From the NCBI GenBank assembly GCA_000727475.1, contig KL647326.1, forward strand, positions 310,001 to 374,000: a stretch of DNA of 64,000 nucleotides. The letters are read 5' to 3'. Each line of letters opens with the position of its first letter. Position 1 is the stretch's first letter. The notes under the pieces were generated by a model. The model was given only the letters and a program-made list of their open reading frames with translations, was not told where the DNA came from and did not search any database. Below are positions 51,741 through 63,620 of the stretch, piece by piece. The stretch is from Sarcocystis neurona (Eukaryota > Apicomplexa > Conoidasida > Eucoccidiorida > Sarcocystidae). A program made the position numbers and the translations under genes.

Positions 51741-52730
51741 CGACTGTGGGAGTCGAGGACGTGGCCGAAGGTATATTTCTGTCGTGGCAGCTGCAACGGC
51801 TGTCAGCGACTTTGCAGCAGCAGCACGGTAGGGCGGATCAGCAGGATACAAACACCACCAGCCTTCATGTACATCGTAGCGGAGAAACTACAGGTGCAAC
51901 AAAACCAGCTGCAGTGGGTAGCACTCTACAAGACCAATCTGTCGTCCGCAGCAGCATTCCTGATGGGTTGGTCAGGACCACAGAAGGACCAGTGGGTGAT
52001 CGACGCAGCGGCAGGAGCACGCAGTAAGGTGATTACGCAGATGACAAGAAGATCCATTTTGAGGTAGGCTTCGCTGCTTGCGTGCCAGCAGCAGCAGCAG
52101 CACGTTTACGTAAGTGTCAATGGGCGCTGTCGCTTGGCTGAAAATTTGTCCTGCTGCACAGGCAGAAGTGCGGAAAAAGCAGCATTTACACTGATCGGTG
52201 TATAGCGTGCACGACCACGAAACTGTCTGCATATGTGTGTCTGCATGGGTGCCCCCCACCAGGACGCACAGAAGTCACTGCGGCAGCAGCGGCTCCCACG
52301 TCTCTAGTCGTACACGTTACAGGAAGCTACATGCTCTACATGACAGCAGACACACGAGGAAAAAGAAAAGCAGCACCAGCAGTGAAAGCAACAGCAAATG
52401 TAGTATTAGTAGTGACAAGGAGTGTCAGCGCTTGCAGAAAGAGACAACATACACTGCAGGCTGCCCCAGTAGGAAGATTACCAAGTAGCATTAGCCAGTG
52501 CAGAGGGTCCACGCGGTCGAACGGGCCAACTGGCTACCAACACAAACGCTTGGCGGGAGCTAGACGACAAGCAGAGGGCACTCTCCTCTTTTGAGTCACC
52601 CCAAGTGGCAGCAACACAAGGAGTCATCCCAGCCGCATCGGCAAGTTCGAGTGGCGCTGTGAGGAAGAGACGCACGTACCCCTCCGGACTCGGAGGTGAT
52701 CCGGTAGTAGCAGCAAGAGAAGCGTTGTAG
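51741..52730 (+). pseudogene. Frame-switching coding region, unknown product
   Basis: Three adjoining + pieces look coding but sit in different frames. 51867-52064 reads EKLQVQQNQLQWVALYKTNL and FLMGWSGPQKDQWVIDAAAG. 52290-52500 reads TSLVVHVTGSYMLYMTADTR. 52473-52730 has no ATG and reads TGQLATNTNAWRELDDKQRA, then a Ser/Ala part and YPSGLGGDPVVAAREAL before TAG. Either short introns or frameshifts separate them; a decayed gene or a multi-exon gene are both possible. Confidence 0.35.
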
Positions 52731-55060
52731 CGGCCGCGGTTGCACCATCAGCAGTAGAGTGAGTGCCACACTAACGCCCTCGCGTCGCAGCCGCGTCGTG
52801 GTGTACGTTGTGGCGCTTCAGCTGTACAGAAGACGTGCTTCGTTTTTTCATTGGACCATCCAGTACCATACCTGTCTTTTCTTCCACGTATGGGTACATC
52901 CTGTTATAACAGCTCTCCTGTTATCCGTGCCAGTGCTACTGTGCCTGTGCCAAGTCCTAACTACAATATCCTACGAATTACGCCAGTCAACCAAGAATGT
53001 GTCAGCTAAACTCTTTTGCCCTTGCTTATACTTGTAGGCCTAAACCTTCCTCCTCCTCCTGCTTTTACCACCATTCTCACAACTACAGCTGCGGCTGGCA
53101 GTAATGTTGTTACTGCTTGTGTTACGCAGTCGCTACTGCAGCCGCGTTGGTGTCACATTCTTAGTTGTTGACTAGTTGTCTCCCCTCGACTTGCCACCCC
53201 CCTTTATCGTGCACGTTATGCTGTGTGCTTTCTCCTGCAGCTGCAGGTTTTGTGAAGCCACCTGCGGCGTCTGCAACTGGTGTTACTGCGCTGTTTTCGC
53301 TGTTTCCTTTGCCGCCACCCTAGGTGACACGTATGCCCCTCCGTGAGGCGCCACAGCAGGTGCGGATCTCGCGTCAGCAGGCGTCCCCGCGTGGCTGCCT
53401 TGAAGCAGTTGTACTCAACAACCGAATTCTTCAATCCCCCACACGCAGCGGAAAATGTGGCAACACGTCGGTGACAACATACTCGGTTAGAACGCCGATC
53501 CGCGACTGGTAGCCTGGAGCCCTACTCCAGTGCAGACGGGCGCCGCCACGAATGCTGCTGACGCGTCTTAGTGTGAAACTTCTGTTGCCGTGTAAGTGCT
53601 TTGTGTGCCAGTCGCGGTAGCAGCTTTAGAGGTCTTTTGGATATACAAGCTGCTCGAAAGCCTGCTGCGGCCGCACTGGTGAGATTTCAACAGCGTCTAC
53701 ACGAAGTCCTGCTGCTACTTCTATTCTCCGTGCTTGCATAGCGACGCCCCCACGAAGCACAGCTCCTACAGTTGCGCGTGCTGCTCCTGCTGCCCCTGCT
53801 GCTCGCTACCACCACCCCCCGGACGAGTTTTCCTGCTGTCAAGTACGCGTCGGAAAGAACATCCACAGGAATACATGCTGCGCTTATGCGCATTCCCAGA
53901 GTCCTACAGAACCAGAGAAGACGGGGAAAAAAGAAGCTGCATACGCAAGCAAAAATGGCTAGAAACCGTATTCGGCGCAGCAAGAAGACCTACACCCACA
54001 GAAGGAACTTGCTGCTCTGAGGAATGCACCCACCTGGTGTAGGTGCTGCTGGCGCCCATCCGTGGGGTAGCGTCGCTTACATCACCAGGCCTAGCACGCA
54101 GAGAAGCCTGCCGTCTCCAGCCCCTTCCAGCTTCAGCGGCTGCCGCTGCTGCTGCCTCTGCTGCTGGTATAGCTGCTGCTCCTCCTCCTCCTCCCCTTTA
54201 TAACCGACTGTCGAAGGACGTTAATACAACATGACGTCCTACGGCACGCGTGGGGTCAGTGCTTTTGTCACCTTTACACTTTTTTCTCATTTACGAAGCG
54301 GCGTTTCGCTCCGTGGGTGCTGAAATCTCGACACGGATCCTGCTGTGGACAGATCACCTGACCCTCTCGTACCCCGCAGCTAACCTGTGTTCTCCGGTGC
54401 TGCTGCAGTAGCGCACGTGCCGCCGCTCCTCCTCGCCCCATCGTCGTCGCTCAGGCAAAGGCAGCAGATTTCGGAAGCTAACCGTCACCGGATCGAGATA
54501 CGCTTTTGAAAAAGGGCAGCATGGGACAGCAGCAGTGCAGAGGAGTACACGAGCAGCAGCAGCAAGTGGCAGGAGTACAGCCGCGCGGAGGAGAAGGAAC
54601 GCTTAGATCCAGTTCCGACTGCAGCGGCGACACCTCTGTGACGGCGGCAGCAGCGGGAGGGGAGCACCGGTCTGCGTGGTAGAGGCACCTTCTACTGCGC
54701 CGCTGTGTCGCGATACCCACCGGGCCACTACACGTATTACTGCCGCAGTCATTGCTTCTGCTGGGCGGCGGCGCACCGGCGCCTCCTTCAAAGCAGACAT
54801 ACTCCTACACCCCTTGCCTGGAGGTCAGGGGATCCTGCAACATTCTGACTAACGCGACTAGCAACCCTGTGCGACGTGTAAAATAGTACTCTCAGAGTCC
54901 CAGCTTTTTATTGCCACGACTGTCTTGAACTACTCCACATTTACGGCAGGACGCATGTTGCCGGTTCCATCAGTACTGCCGTGGCTCCAGTTGACGGGTC
55001 CGTCGTTCGACGCTGCCTTGTTCTGCCTGCTGCCCTGCGCCCCCGAATCTCCAGGGCGCT
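52731..55060. other. Unassigned repeat-poor stretch
   Basis: Best pieces: + 53322-53508, after CGCCACCCTAG, reads TRMPLREAPQQVRISRQQAS to a GTAGCC donor-like site; + 53830-54042 reads HPQEYMLRLCAFPESYRTRE and ends CSEECTHLV; the minus strand over 53690-53980 is also open. No gene model can be chosen. Confidence 0.25.
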
Positions 55061-55534
55061 AACCTACTCCATGTGCTGCCCTCTCCCGTCTGTGCTGCAG
55101 CAGCGACTCGCAACTGCTGCGTTGCTCGGACGCTGGCTATTGCGGCGGCGCCTGCGGCTTCTCACAAATCGGAGCGCGTAAAGTCCACTTTGCTGCACCC
55201 GCGGCTGCTGCTACCTTGCTCTTGTGCCCTGCGGCAACTTCCAGGTACTTCAGCGCGTGCAGGCACGCTCCAGACGCTTGTGCCTCTGGGCCCCGCGTAC
55301 AGAGGCCACTACAAAATTCACACTCAGTTCAGCGCTGGAGCACCAGCAGCAGCACCATCGGCGGCGCATCAAAGCCTGCTGCTCGAGCAGTTGTGGGGCG
55401 CGAGGAGAAAGCCCCTCCCGTTTCACTTGCCGCACCAGCAAGCGACCACCCCCTGCAGCATCACGAGCAACACCGGCAGCACTGCTGCAGCAACAGTAGC
55501 CCCTTGTCAGAGCAACCTATTTCCTGTAGAGTAG
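55061..55534 (+). CDS. Possible coding fragment, unknown product
   Basis: A + frame carries ARAGTLQTLVPLGPAYRGHY and KIHTQFSAGAP, then Ala/Ser-rich sequence with LLLEQLWGARRKPLPFHLP, to TAG at 55532. The non-repetitive centre favours coding. The left boundary and any partner exons are unknown. Confidence 0.25.
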   Translation, partial: NLLHVLPSPVCAAAATRNCCVARTLAIAAAPAASHKSERVKSTLLHPRLLLPCSCALRQLPGTSARAGTLQTLVPLGPAYRGHYKIHTQFSAGAPAAAPSAAHQSLLLEQLWGARRKPLPFHLPHQQATTPCSITSNTGSTAAATVAPCQSNLFPVE

Positions 55535-58500
55535 AGTTCAAATATTTCAGGAATGACTTTGTGGGGAGAGCGTCCGCTGCACCGCGTGACGCACCAGTGC
55601 TTTTCTGACTTCTCTGCCTCTCCTGTTGCTAGACAGGGAAGGTGCTGCTGGAAAGCTGCGTGGGGCGTGCTGTTGGTGCTGCTGTTGGTAGAGGACTAGC
55701 TACTGGCGCCGGCGCACCTCCTCCAGTGGCTGCGGAAGTATTGGGAGCAGTTGCAGCGGAAAACAGCAGCAGCTGCTGGAAAGCACCAACAGCAGTTGTG
55801 GCGGAAGTGGCGGCAATCACGAGATCCGCGTCTTTACATGTATAGCCACGGTATGGTTGAGTGCGTCGTACATCTCGTCGCTCCGTACTCGCTACGGCAG
55901 GAGCCCACGCACTGCAGCAGCACAATATCGTCACCTGTGGCAGCTGGGACATTTTTGCGCGGGCATAACGTTTGCACAGGTGTAATAGCAGCGGACGTAG
56001 TATAATTTCGTTGAGAGGAGCAGCAGCAGCAGCACCGCTCGAGCAGATCACTTGCGCGACGGAGGTCGGGGGGGGCAGTGTTACATCGGTGCCAGTAGGA
56101 GCCGCAGCACAAGAAGTCGTGGGCTGCGTCAACCAGCAGCGGCAACAGCACAGCAGTAGCCGCAGCAGACGACCTAGCAGCAACTCCAGTGACACCCCTT
56201 CGCGAGTCTTCTTTTTTCGTGAGGACATGCACGAAGACGCTGTGCCGTCCGCAGGCTACAGCAGAAACAGCAGCAGACGACAAGCTGGAGAAGCGACAGC
56301 GGTAGCGGCGTCACCAGCAGCGTACCAGCTGCGCTTTTGCTCGTCCCCTTCAGGGCATACGCACACACACACACACCAGCGCCTGTGGTGTGTAGTGTAG
56401 ATCTGACTGAAAGTGGTGCTGCTGGTGGTCGTGTAGATCGTGTCGCAGAGCTTTCCTGACCGCACACTCGTGCCGCCGATCGTCTTGCTGTTGCGGCAGA
56501 TATTTCCGCAGTTGATGTGGAGCCTGGATCTGTGGCGTGCTGATCCTGGTGCTGCGACCGTTCTGCAGACAGAGATGTTCTCGTGGCTGCTGGTTTTGCT
56601 GCCGTATCTGCTGCAGTGCGCGCGGGGGGCCGAGTGCGGCAAGCAGCCGGAGGTGTACAGAGTTAGTTGGAAGGCGCCAGCATAGTCATCCTCTACGCAG
56701 AAGCAACAGCAGCAGCAGCGGGTTACTAGCTACGCTGTGGTAGCGGCAGGAGGCAGCAGCCCAACAGCAGTAGCAAATTTTACATCGTAGCAGTGGTGTT
56801 GGTGTGCGGTTGCCGGCAGCAGCAGCGCCCGCTGCGGATGCTCTTACCTGTTTTCGTCTTCTTCTCTCACAGCTACTCTCTTCGTATGTGACCCTTTCGT
56901 AGCGTCCGCGTGGGCGCAACTGCTGCTCCTCTCTTGCCGGCTCCTGCGTGGGAGGAGCAAGAGCAGCACAGCAGTGCGACGCAGGCGCAGCAGCAGCAGC
57001 TGCTCGGCATTCACGTGGGTGGTGCTGTCGCTTGAGCCGGTGTTGCAACGAACGTCTTGTGTCTCTTTCGCCGCTGCTGCAGTTGGTTGTATGCGATTGC
57101 CACGTGTGCGGTACGCTCGACAGCAGCAGCAACAAAGCTGCTGTGGTGGCTGCAGCACCAACGGCAGCAAAAAAGCACGGATGCGTCTCTCCGCTGCATC
57201 GCCCGTAGCAGCAGTGACCAAAATAAGAGAAGCCCTCACAAGAGCACTTTTTCTTCTGCCTCTTCTCCTCTCTGCTTCTGCCCCGGCGTTAACAAGGAGA
57301 CGCGTGTGGCGTCCACACCTCGTCCCTCGTGCTGCATCTATGTTGTTGGTGCAGATCCAGCAGCGGCAGCAAGTTGGGGGAGGCAGCGCTACAGTAGACT
57401 CTGCCGCAGTAGCAGCCGCAGCCGTGCTGTTGCTGCTGGTTACATATACACATACATTCGTACCGCTGTGACTGCAGGAGGAGAAGAAGGCAGGAACGGC
57501 AGCAGTGCGGGCGGTACTGGCCGCACGTCGTCAGAGAGAGAGGGCCACCTGCAGGCTGCTGCGGCTGGCGTTCCTGCTCTCTAGGGGGACTTACGCTGCG
57601 AGGCGCGGCGGAAGCGAAATGTGTGAGTGTAACAGCAGCAACAGCAGACGCCGCACAGGCCAGCAACAGGCTCTCGTACAGTGCCAGCAGCAGCAGTCTC
57701 TGTGACCGCGGAAGAGCAGAAGCAGCAGGCAGCAGCAGGAAGCAGCAGCAGCAGCGGCCAATCGGTTCGCGTATCTCTTACGTTCTGTCCCTGTGCTGAG
57801 CACGTCCTTGTCCCCGCTGCTGCTGTGTTGTCTGTCTACCGCTGCCGGAGCTGCGACAGCGCTTGCGCGCTTTGCTGCAGCGGCGTTGCTGGTACTACAG
57901 TGACGCGGCTGCAGCAGGTAGCAAACTCCCGGTGTTCCCTATATCTGGTGCTGCTGCCACCTTGTTTGTCATTCCAGTGTTGCCGCGTCAGCAGCAGCGG
58001 CAGCGCAGTTGCTGCGACTGCCGCTTTTTTCGTTTGCTGCTGCTGCGGGACGGTGCCGGCCAGTGCTCGTGGTGCAGCGCGCGCGGCGGAGCAGCAGAAC
58101 AGCGGTATTGCTTAGCACAGCAGCCGCAGGATAACATCAGCACCTTTAAGCAACGTAGCAGCAGCAGGAGCAGCAGTAAAAAGCGGTGAGTGTCGCCGCC
58201 GCAACAGCAACAGTGAGGACGCAGGAGAGGCAGCAGCGGCAACAGCGCCGGTGCACAGAGCAACAAACGCAGCCTTCCCTGCGTCTGTACTGTCACACAG
58301 GCGTTGAGCGAGGCCTCGGTGCCGGGCTGCAGCACAATACCAGAGCCAGAACCGCTCTTTGCTTCTCCTGCAGCAGACCCCCCAGACCAGCAGTAATTCG
58401 TAAGCGCGGTAGGAGAGGAGCAAAGTAGGTTGCCGGAGATCCACGTGGTGTGGCAGGGCGCGCGCGCACGCGCGACACGCGCTGCTGGGCAGCGCGGAGC

Positions 58501-58814
58501 TGGTGCCTAGCAGCATTGCTGCTGCGGCGGCTGCTGAATTAGCGGCTGCTCCTGAATTAGCTGCTGCGGCTGCTGCTGGATCAGTACTACCCTGAGCCGT
58601 TGCTGTTGTTGCTCGCTCCCCACTGCGCGAGCAGTGTGTGTGGTGCGCAGCAGCCCCCGAGCAAGGAGGAGGCGCCGCGACGGCCCGAGCAGAACGCAGC
58701 AGCAACAGGCCGGGGCAGTTGGATGAGAAGCATCAAAACAAATAGTATCGTCGGCGGCAGCACACGAAGTCGACCTTTTCTTTTTTCGGCGACGGAAAAT
58801 CTTCCCGTTTGCTG
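55535..58814. other. Mixed CAG/CTG stretch without a firm gene
   Basis: Alternating CAG- and CTG-sense triplets with many short open frames. 56400-56690 reads like coding sequence interrupted by stops (AADRLAVAADISAVDVEPGS). A short CA run is at about 56360. Nothing can be assigned. Confidence 0.3.
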
Positions 58815-58834
58815 NNNNNNNNNNNNNNNNNNNN
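58815..58834. other. Assembly gap (20 N)
   Basis: Twenty unresolved bases. Both sides look like the interior of an open + frame (…RPFLFSATENLPV on the left), with a GTAAGA donor-like site 39 bases to the right at 58873, so an exon may be broken here. Confidence 0.99.
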
Positions 58835-59499
58835 CGTCCCCACGCAGGCGGCGCAGTCGTGCGCGCGCGCAGGTAAGACAAAAGAAGCCCTGTTCTGCTG
58901 CGGCTACACAGCAGCAACTCAGACCGTTGCCTCTGTGGAGCACCAGCAGCAACTGCAGCGCGGCAGCAGCCCAACAGCAGCAAGAAGAGGAGAGCAGCAG
59001 CGGCGCAGCAAATCAACATTCAGCGTCGGGGTAGCAGGAGCTGCTGCAGCACCAACATGTGTGTGTGGTGGTGCTAGCGGCCGAGGGCAGTCGTCCAAGA
59101 CGACGTGCTGTCGGAGCCTGCTGCTGCCTTTTCTTTTTTCGTCGCGAGAGGGACGCGCGCGGGCTGGCCTTCCTTCGGCAGTCCTCTTTGTGGTCTCACG
59201 CGCTGCGCGCTGTGTGTTTGGCAGATGGTGCTGCTGCTCTTTTCTTCCCCGTCCTCTCGGCTACCACTTCTCTTGGGTCGTGTGTTGCGCTGTGCAGCAG
59301 CAGCACGAGAGGCGTGACAAACACACACCTACCCTTGCGCACGCGCCGCAGCGGCAGTAAACGGCGGCAGCAGCAGCAAGTCCCAGTGGCTTTATAGAAC
59401 ATCTTCCCTGGGGAGCTCCTCCGCGGCAGCTGCCGGGCACCGCGACTGCAGCACAGGCAGCAGCAGCAGTAGCGACAACTCGTCCCCAACCGATGAGAG

Positions 59500-60065
59500 T
59501 GTGTATTATATCATGTAGTAGATGCGTCATCTGTGCTGCCGTTGCGACATCTCTGCTGCACGGCCTGCAACTGTGCGCTGCCGGCGAGTAGACCTGAAGA
59601 GGAGGAGAAGGATTCTGGTGTATGGCGCGCTGCTCGGCTGCTCCTGCTGCTCGTTCTCCTTCTCCTCGTGCCGCTGGTGCGCTAGGGCGAGTAGTACTCC
59701 TGCAGAGTGTATACAGCTCGTGCTGCTGCTCCTGCTGTGGTGTTGTTGCCATTGCTCTGTGCTGCCGGTGCCCTGCTGCGGCTTGCTCTGTTGTGTGTGG
59801 TGTTCTGGCCCGCGTGCCGGCGCGCTTGCGGCTCCCTCTCGTGGGTGGTTGTGTCGTGCTCCTGCTGCTCTGTGGACGCGTAGCAGCAGGACTCCTGTGC
59901 TGCTGCTGCTCCTGGTGTCGTACTGCCGCTGTTGTGTTACTATTGCTTGCTCGCGCTGTCGCGCCGCCGCTGCTGCGTTGCTGCTGCTGCAGCGCCCGCA
60001 GGGCGGCGCGGGCGTGCGCTCGTGCGCGCGCGCGCGCGCTCGGCTGCCGGCCGACCCCGTGTTGC
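59500..60065. repeat. CTG-sense tract
   Basis: CTG/GCTGC triplets, strongest at 59710-59990. Leu/Cys/Ala-rich + frames are repeat shadows. Confidence 0.55.
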
Positions 60066-60204
60066 TGCCACTGCTGCTACGTGTGGCGCGTTGTGTTGGG
60101 CAGCAGCAGCAACAGCAACGGCACCGAGCTCACTGGCTGGGGAGGAGGAAGGGGTGCTGTGCTCGCGCGCACGCGCACGCGCACGTGCACGCACGCGTGC
60201 GCGG
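60006..60204. repeat. Two alternating CG/CA tracts
   Basis: 60018-60042 and 60160-60200 are almost pure alternating purine-pyrimidine (GCGCGCGCGC and GCGCACGCGCACGTGCACGC). They lie 210-400 bases upstream of the ATG at 60412. Such tracts are Z-DNA-prone; function is inference. Similar shorter tracts are at 58466-58490 and 58860-58872. Confidence 0.8.
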
Positions 60205-60411
60205 CTATTTGTAGGCGCGACGTTATAATTTTCTTTAATCTTTGCAGGCCACTGCGCGCGCCGGGGGATCTCAGAGCGGAGCGGAGCGGAGCAGCAGTGA
60301 CGGCTTAGCAGCAGCAGCGGCAGGCGCAAGAGGAGAGAACAGACTCGTGCTGCTGCCGCTGTCGTGGCTTTCCCCGTCCTTTCTTCTCGGCTCGTTTTCC
60401 TTCGGAGCAAC

Positions 60412-60816
60412 ATGAGAGCGAAGAGCGAGCGCGTGTACAAGCCTGGCGCGAAGGAGGTGAGAAGAACCGACTGCTGCTGCTGCTTATTTGTTGCGTGCTG
60501 CTCTCTGCCCACGGCGGTATAGGAGTCCATGTTGAAGATTAAGAGAGGTAGCTTGTGCATGACGGAAGAATGAAGCGCCACCGCAGCAGCGGCAGCACAA
60601 GACGCAAGCGCGTCTGTTCGCAGGGCGGCATCCTCCCCTTCTCTGCCGCCGCAGCTGCTGGCAGCAGCCGCCCAGGACGACGCAGAACGGCAGAACGCTG
60701 CAGCACCGGTGGAGAGCAGAAGAAGAAGAAGCAAAGGCAGATGCACTCATCCGGGAAAAGTTGCGGGAAGGGAAACGCGGAAGGAAGCCGGGAGAAGAAG
60801 AGCGCAGCAGCAGCCG
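60412..60816 (+). CDS. Candidate gene start, exons 1-3 (basic, Glu/Arg-rich)
   Basis: Three phase-consistent exons: 60412-60456 (MRAKSERVYKPGAKE, donor GTGAGA), 60523-60547 (ESMLKIKR plus one base, acceptor GGTATAG, donor GTAGCT) and 60720-60816 (a Glu run, then KADALIREKLREGKRGRKPG, weak donor GTGGCG). The first intron is only 66 bases with a CTG core. The product is basic and helical, without a recognised domain. If exon 3 is read through, the frame stops at 60869-60871. It probably continues into the exons at 61485-63620. Confidence 0.35.
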
Positions 60817-61484
60817 GTGGCGACGCCGCTCCGCCGGCGGAAAACGGCTTCCCTGTGCACCAGCTCCGTGAGACACCCTCGCGTGCCTGCTGCTGCTGCC
60901 GCCACACCATTAATCCTGCTGCTGCAATTTGTGGGGTCGGTTTTCTCCTGCTGCTGTCTGCGATTCTCTGCAGTCCTGCTGCTCTAGAGAGCGGCAGAGG
61001 CTGCGACAGCGACCAGGTTGCGCAGGGGGACGACGCGCCGCTGAGCAGCAGTGCCGTCCGCCCGCAGCAACCGCAGCAAATATCCCAGCCAGATATCTTG
61101 CTCTCTCATTGTGTAAATAGATAATTCACAGACAACCGGCGCTGCGCGCGTCTTGCTGCAGCGCGCACGCTCTCTCCTCTTGGTCACGAGCACAAAAAGC
61201 GCCAGTAGGCGTCCCGCCCCGCGGCCCTGCCTCGTGTAGGCTGCGCGCTCCGCTACGGGTAGACAGCGGCTGCGTATCTGCTGCCGCAGGACAAACGAAT
61301 CAAAGAACGCAGGAACAGCCGTTGCTGTGCTGTTGCCACGGCGGCATCTCCACCCCACGGGCGTGGAGTCGTGCAGACGGCGCGGCGGCCGTGTGTGGGG
61401 TGGCGTCAGTCGGCAGCTGCAGCAGTTGCTTTGATCGCGCTCTCTCTGGATCCCCACGGGAGCTTCTCTCTGCTCTCTCTGCAG

Positions 61485-63620
61485 CAGAATTCCCGAAGTG
61501 TGGCAGCAGCCGGGTCCACTTTTCCTGCTAGCTTTGCGGTGGTGGCGTTGCACTTCCGCGTGGTATGTGTCTCCCGGCTGTAGCTTCTTTGTGAGACAAA
61601 GATGTGGGCATGGCCACGTCGATGTAGAAAAATTGTAGATGTACGTGTGTGTGCATGAAGCGGAGAAACATCGCTAGAATATTTCCACAGACAGCTGGGG
61701 CGGCCCTGTGCCAGTGTTTGTGGGGTTCGTGCAGCAGGCCACCTGCCGCCTGAGCTTGTACGTCCCATATCTTTTTGTGTCCGGAGCTGTTCTTCGGCAG
61801 CCGTGCGGCTAGTGATGCTGGGGCAGCCAGCTGCTTCTGCTGCTCTCCTCTTCGACTGCCGCCGTAGGAGAAGGGAAAATAGTGCGCGACTCTCTGGCAG
61901 GCAGCGGGCGGCAGCAACAAGAGCAGACGGGCTGCAGGGGGGATGGCAGTAGCAACCGCAGCAGGGATGTTTTGTGGTGTGAGTGATGCGCGCGAGCGGG
62001 TGCAGCACCCCCGCAGCACGTGAGATACGACTGGTGTTTCTGGAAGTTTTGCTGCGTCCCAGTGCGTCATGTGGGGTCTCCTGCGGGGGTGTACATACAC
62101 CGCACAAAATGAATAGAACTGCTGCTGCCGGGCTCTCCTCGAAGACGCCGCTGCTGCTGGAGTGCCGCAGCTTGCAGCAGAGCTGTCTGCTGCCCTGCTT
62201 GGCGTGCGATGCTCATTTCGCTAGTGAAGGAAAAGCTGCTTTTCTACTCGAATACTGCTGCACCTGCTTCGCTGCCCGGCCTCCGTCTCCTGGCTTGCGT
62301 CGCTGTCGTGTACACGCACTCGCCGCGCGGTTCCCTCGCTTGTCCCAGCGGTTGCTGCTGCATCTTCTCTAGTTTCTCCTCAGTACTAGCTGTGTCGCTG
62401 GCCTGTCTGTTCTGCAACAGCAGGTGCTTCTGCCCTTCGTTTGCTCCCCACGCTCTCTGCGATAGCGCGCCGGCTTGCTGCACAAGGCCTTGCTGCTGAT
62501 GCGGCTGCTACGTCCTGCCGCTGCTGCAGCGCGTGTGTACTACCGGACGTCTATCCTTGTCTAAACAAATCTGTTGTCGTCTGGCTGCATACATAGGGCT
62601 CCATGTGCCGACACGAGTGGTTTTGCGTTTCGTTTCTCAAGGTATGTAGTCATTGCCGCCGACGGCGCGGCAGTTGGTCGGGGAAGTCGCAATTCCCCGT
62701 CGGCCGCCGCGCGCTGTGCCATGGCTGCTGATGTGGTGCTGCTCCTGGGGCTGCTGCAGGAGTGGCGCGTGGTCTACTGGATCTATCCGCAGGAGAAACT
62801 ACGCAATAACAGGAAGCAAGTCTCTTTCTCGTCAATCGTAAGCGGCACTTTCCCAGCAGAAGCCCCGTCCGCTGCAGCAGCATTGCCTATCGTCTCGCGC
62901 CTGCGCCCAGCACAGGGATAGGGAACACGGCACAGGATGCGGTAGCTGCTCGTGTAGAAAGGCCACCCCACAGGACAACGTCAACAGCAGCAGCCTCGCT
63001 ACACACAACGAGGCGACGCAGTCGCAATCCCTGCACCCACCCCGACCCCCCCACACATATGCGCAGAGCAGCACCACCCGTCCGCACCACTTGTAGCGGG
63101 GTCACTTCCTTGCAGCACACAGACGACCAGAGCAGCAGGAAGTTATCCCCGTCCTTTGCGTTTGCCTAAACAGCAACTTCTACCGTCAGAAACTCTCTGT
63201 TCTTCTGGCCGCACAGCGAGAGCCGTCTCACGTACACAAGTTCTAAATACCCACCGTCGGTGCCGAGCAGCCCCGCAGAACACGTCGCGCATTCCCTCAG
63301 CAGCAGCTGCTGCAGAGAGACAGATCGCGCGTGCTGTCTCTGTGTCGCCCCACAAGTCCTCCTTGCTGCCGTGTGTATACCGCGTACACCCGGTTTTCTC
63401 TAGGAGCTACAGCTTGCGCCCCTCTTCCATTAGTCACTGCGCATGCATACACACAGCCTACGGGCGACCGCATAAATGTGGAGAGAGTTCTACGAGTCAA
63501 GCGCTTCCCGTCTTCGTGTGTCTGGGTGCCAAGGCACGTGGGGGAGAGGGACGCGCCGGTGACAGCAGCAGCAGTAGTAAAGGAGCGGCTGCTCCGCTGG
63601 CAACAGAGAGACAGCCGTGA
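61485..63620 (+). CDS. Candidate downstream exons, unknown product
   Basis: Well-formed exons on +: 61485-61562 (acceptor GCTCTCTCTGCAG, donor GTATGT), 62597-62641 (acceptor ACATAG, donor GTATGT), 62760-62837 (acceptor GGGGCTGCTGCAG, donor GTAAGC) and a last exon from 63174 (acceptor TGCCTAAACAG). The first three are 78, 45 and 78 bases, all multiples of three, so two frames stay open. One gives EWRVVYWIYPQEKLRNNRKQ in exon 3 and ends at 63620; the other gives SIRRRNYAITGSKSL and ends NFYRQKLSVLLAAQREPSHV at 63247. Frame choice depends on the upstream join. No family recognised. Confidence 0.38.
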
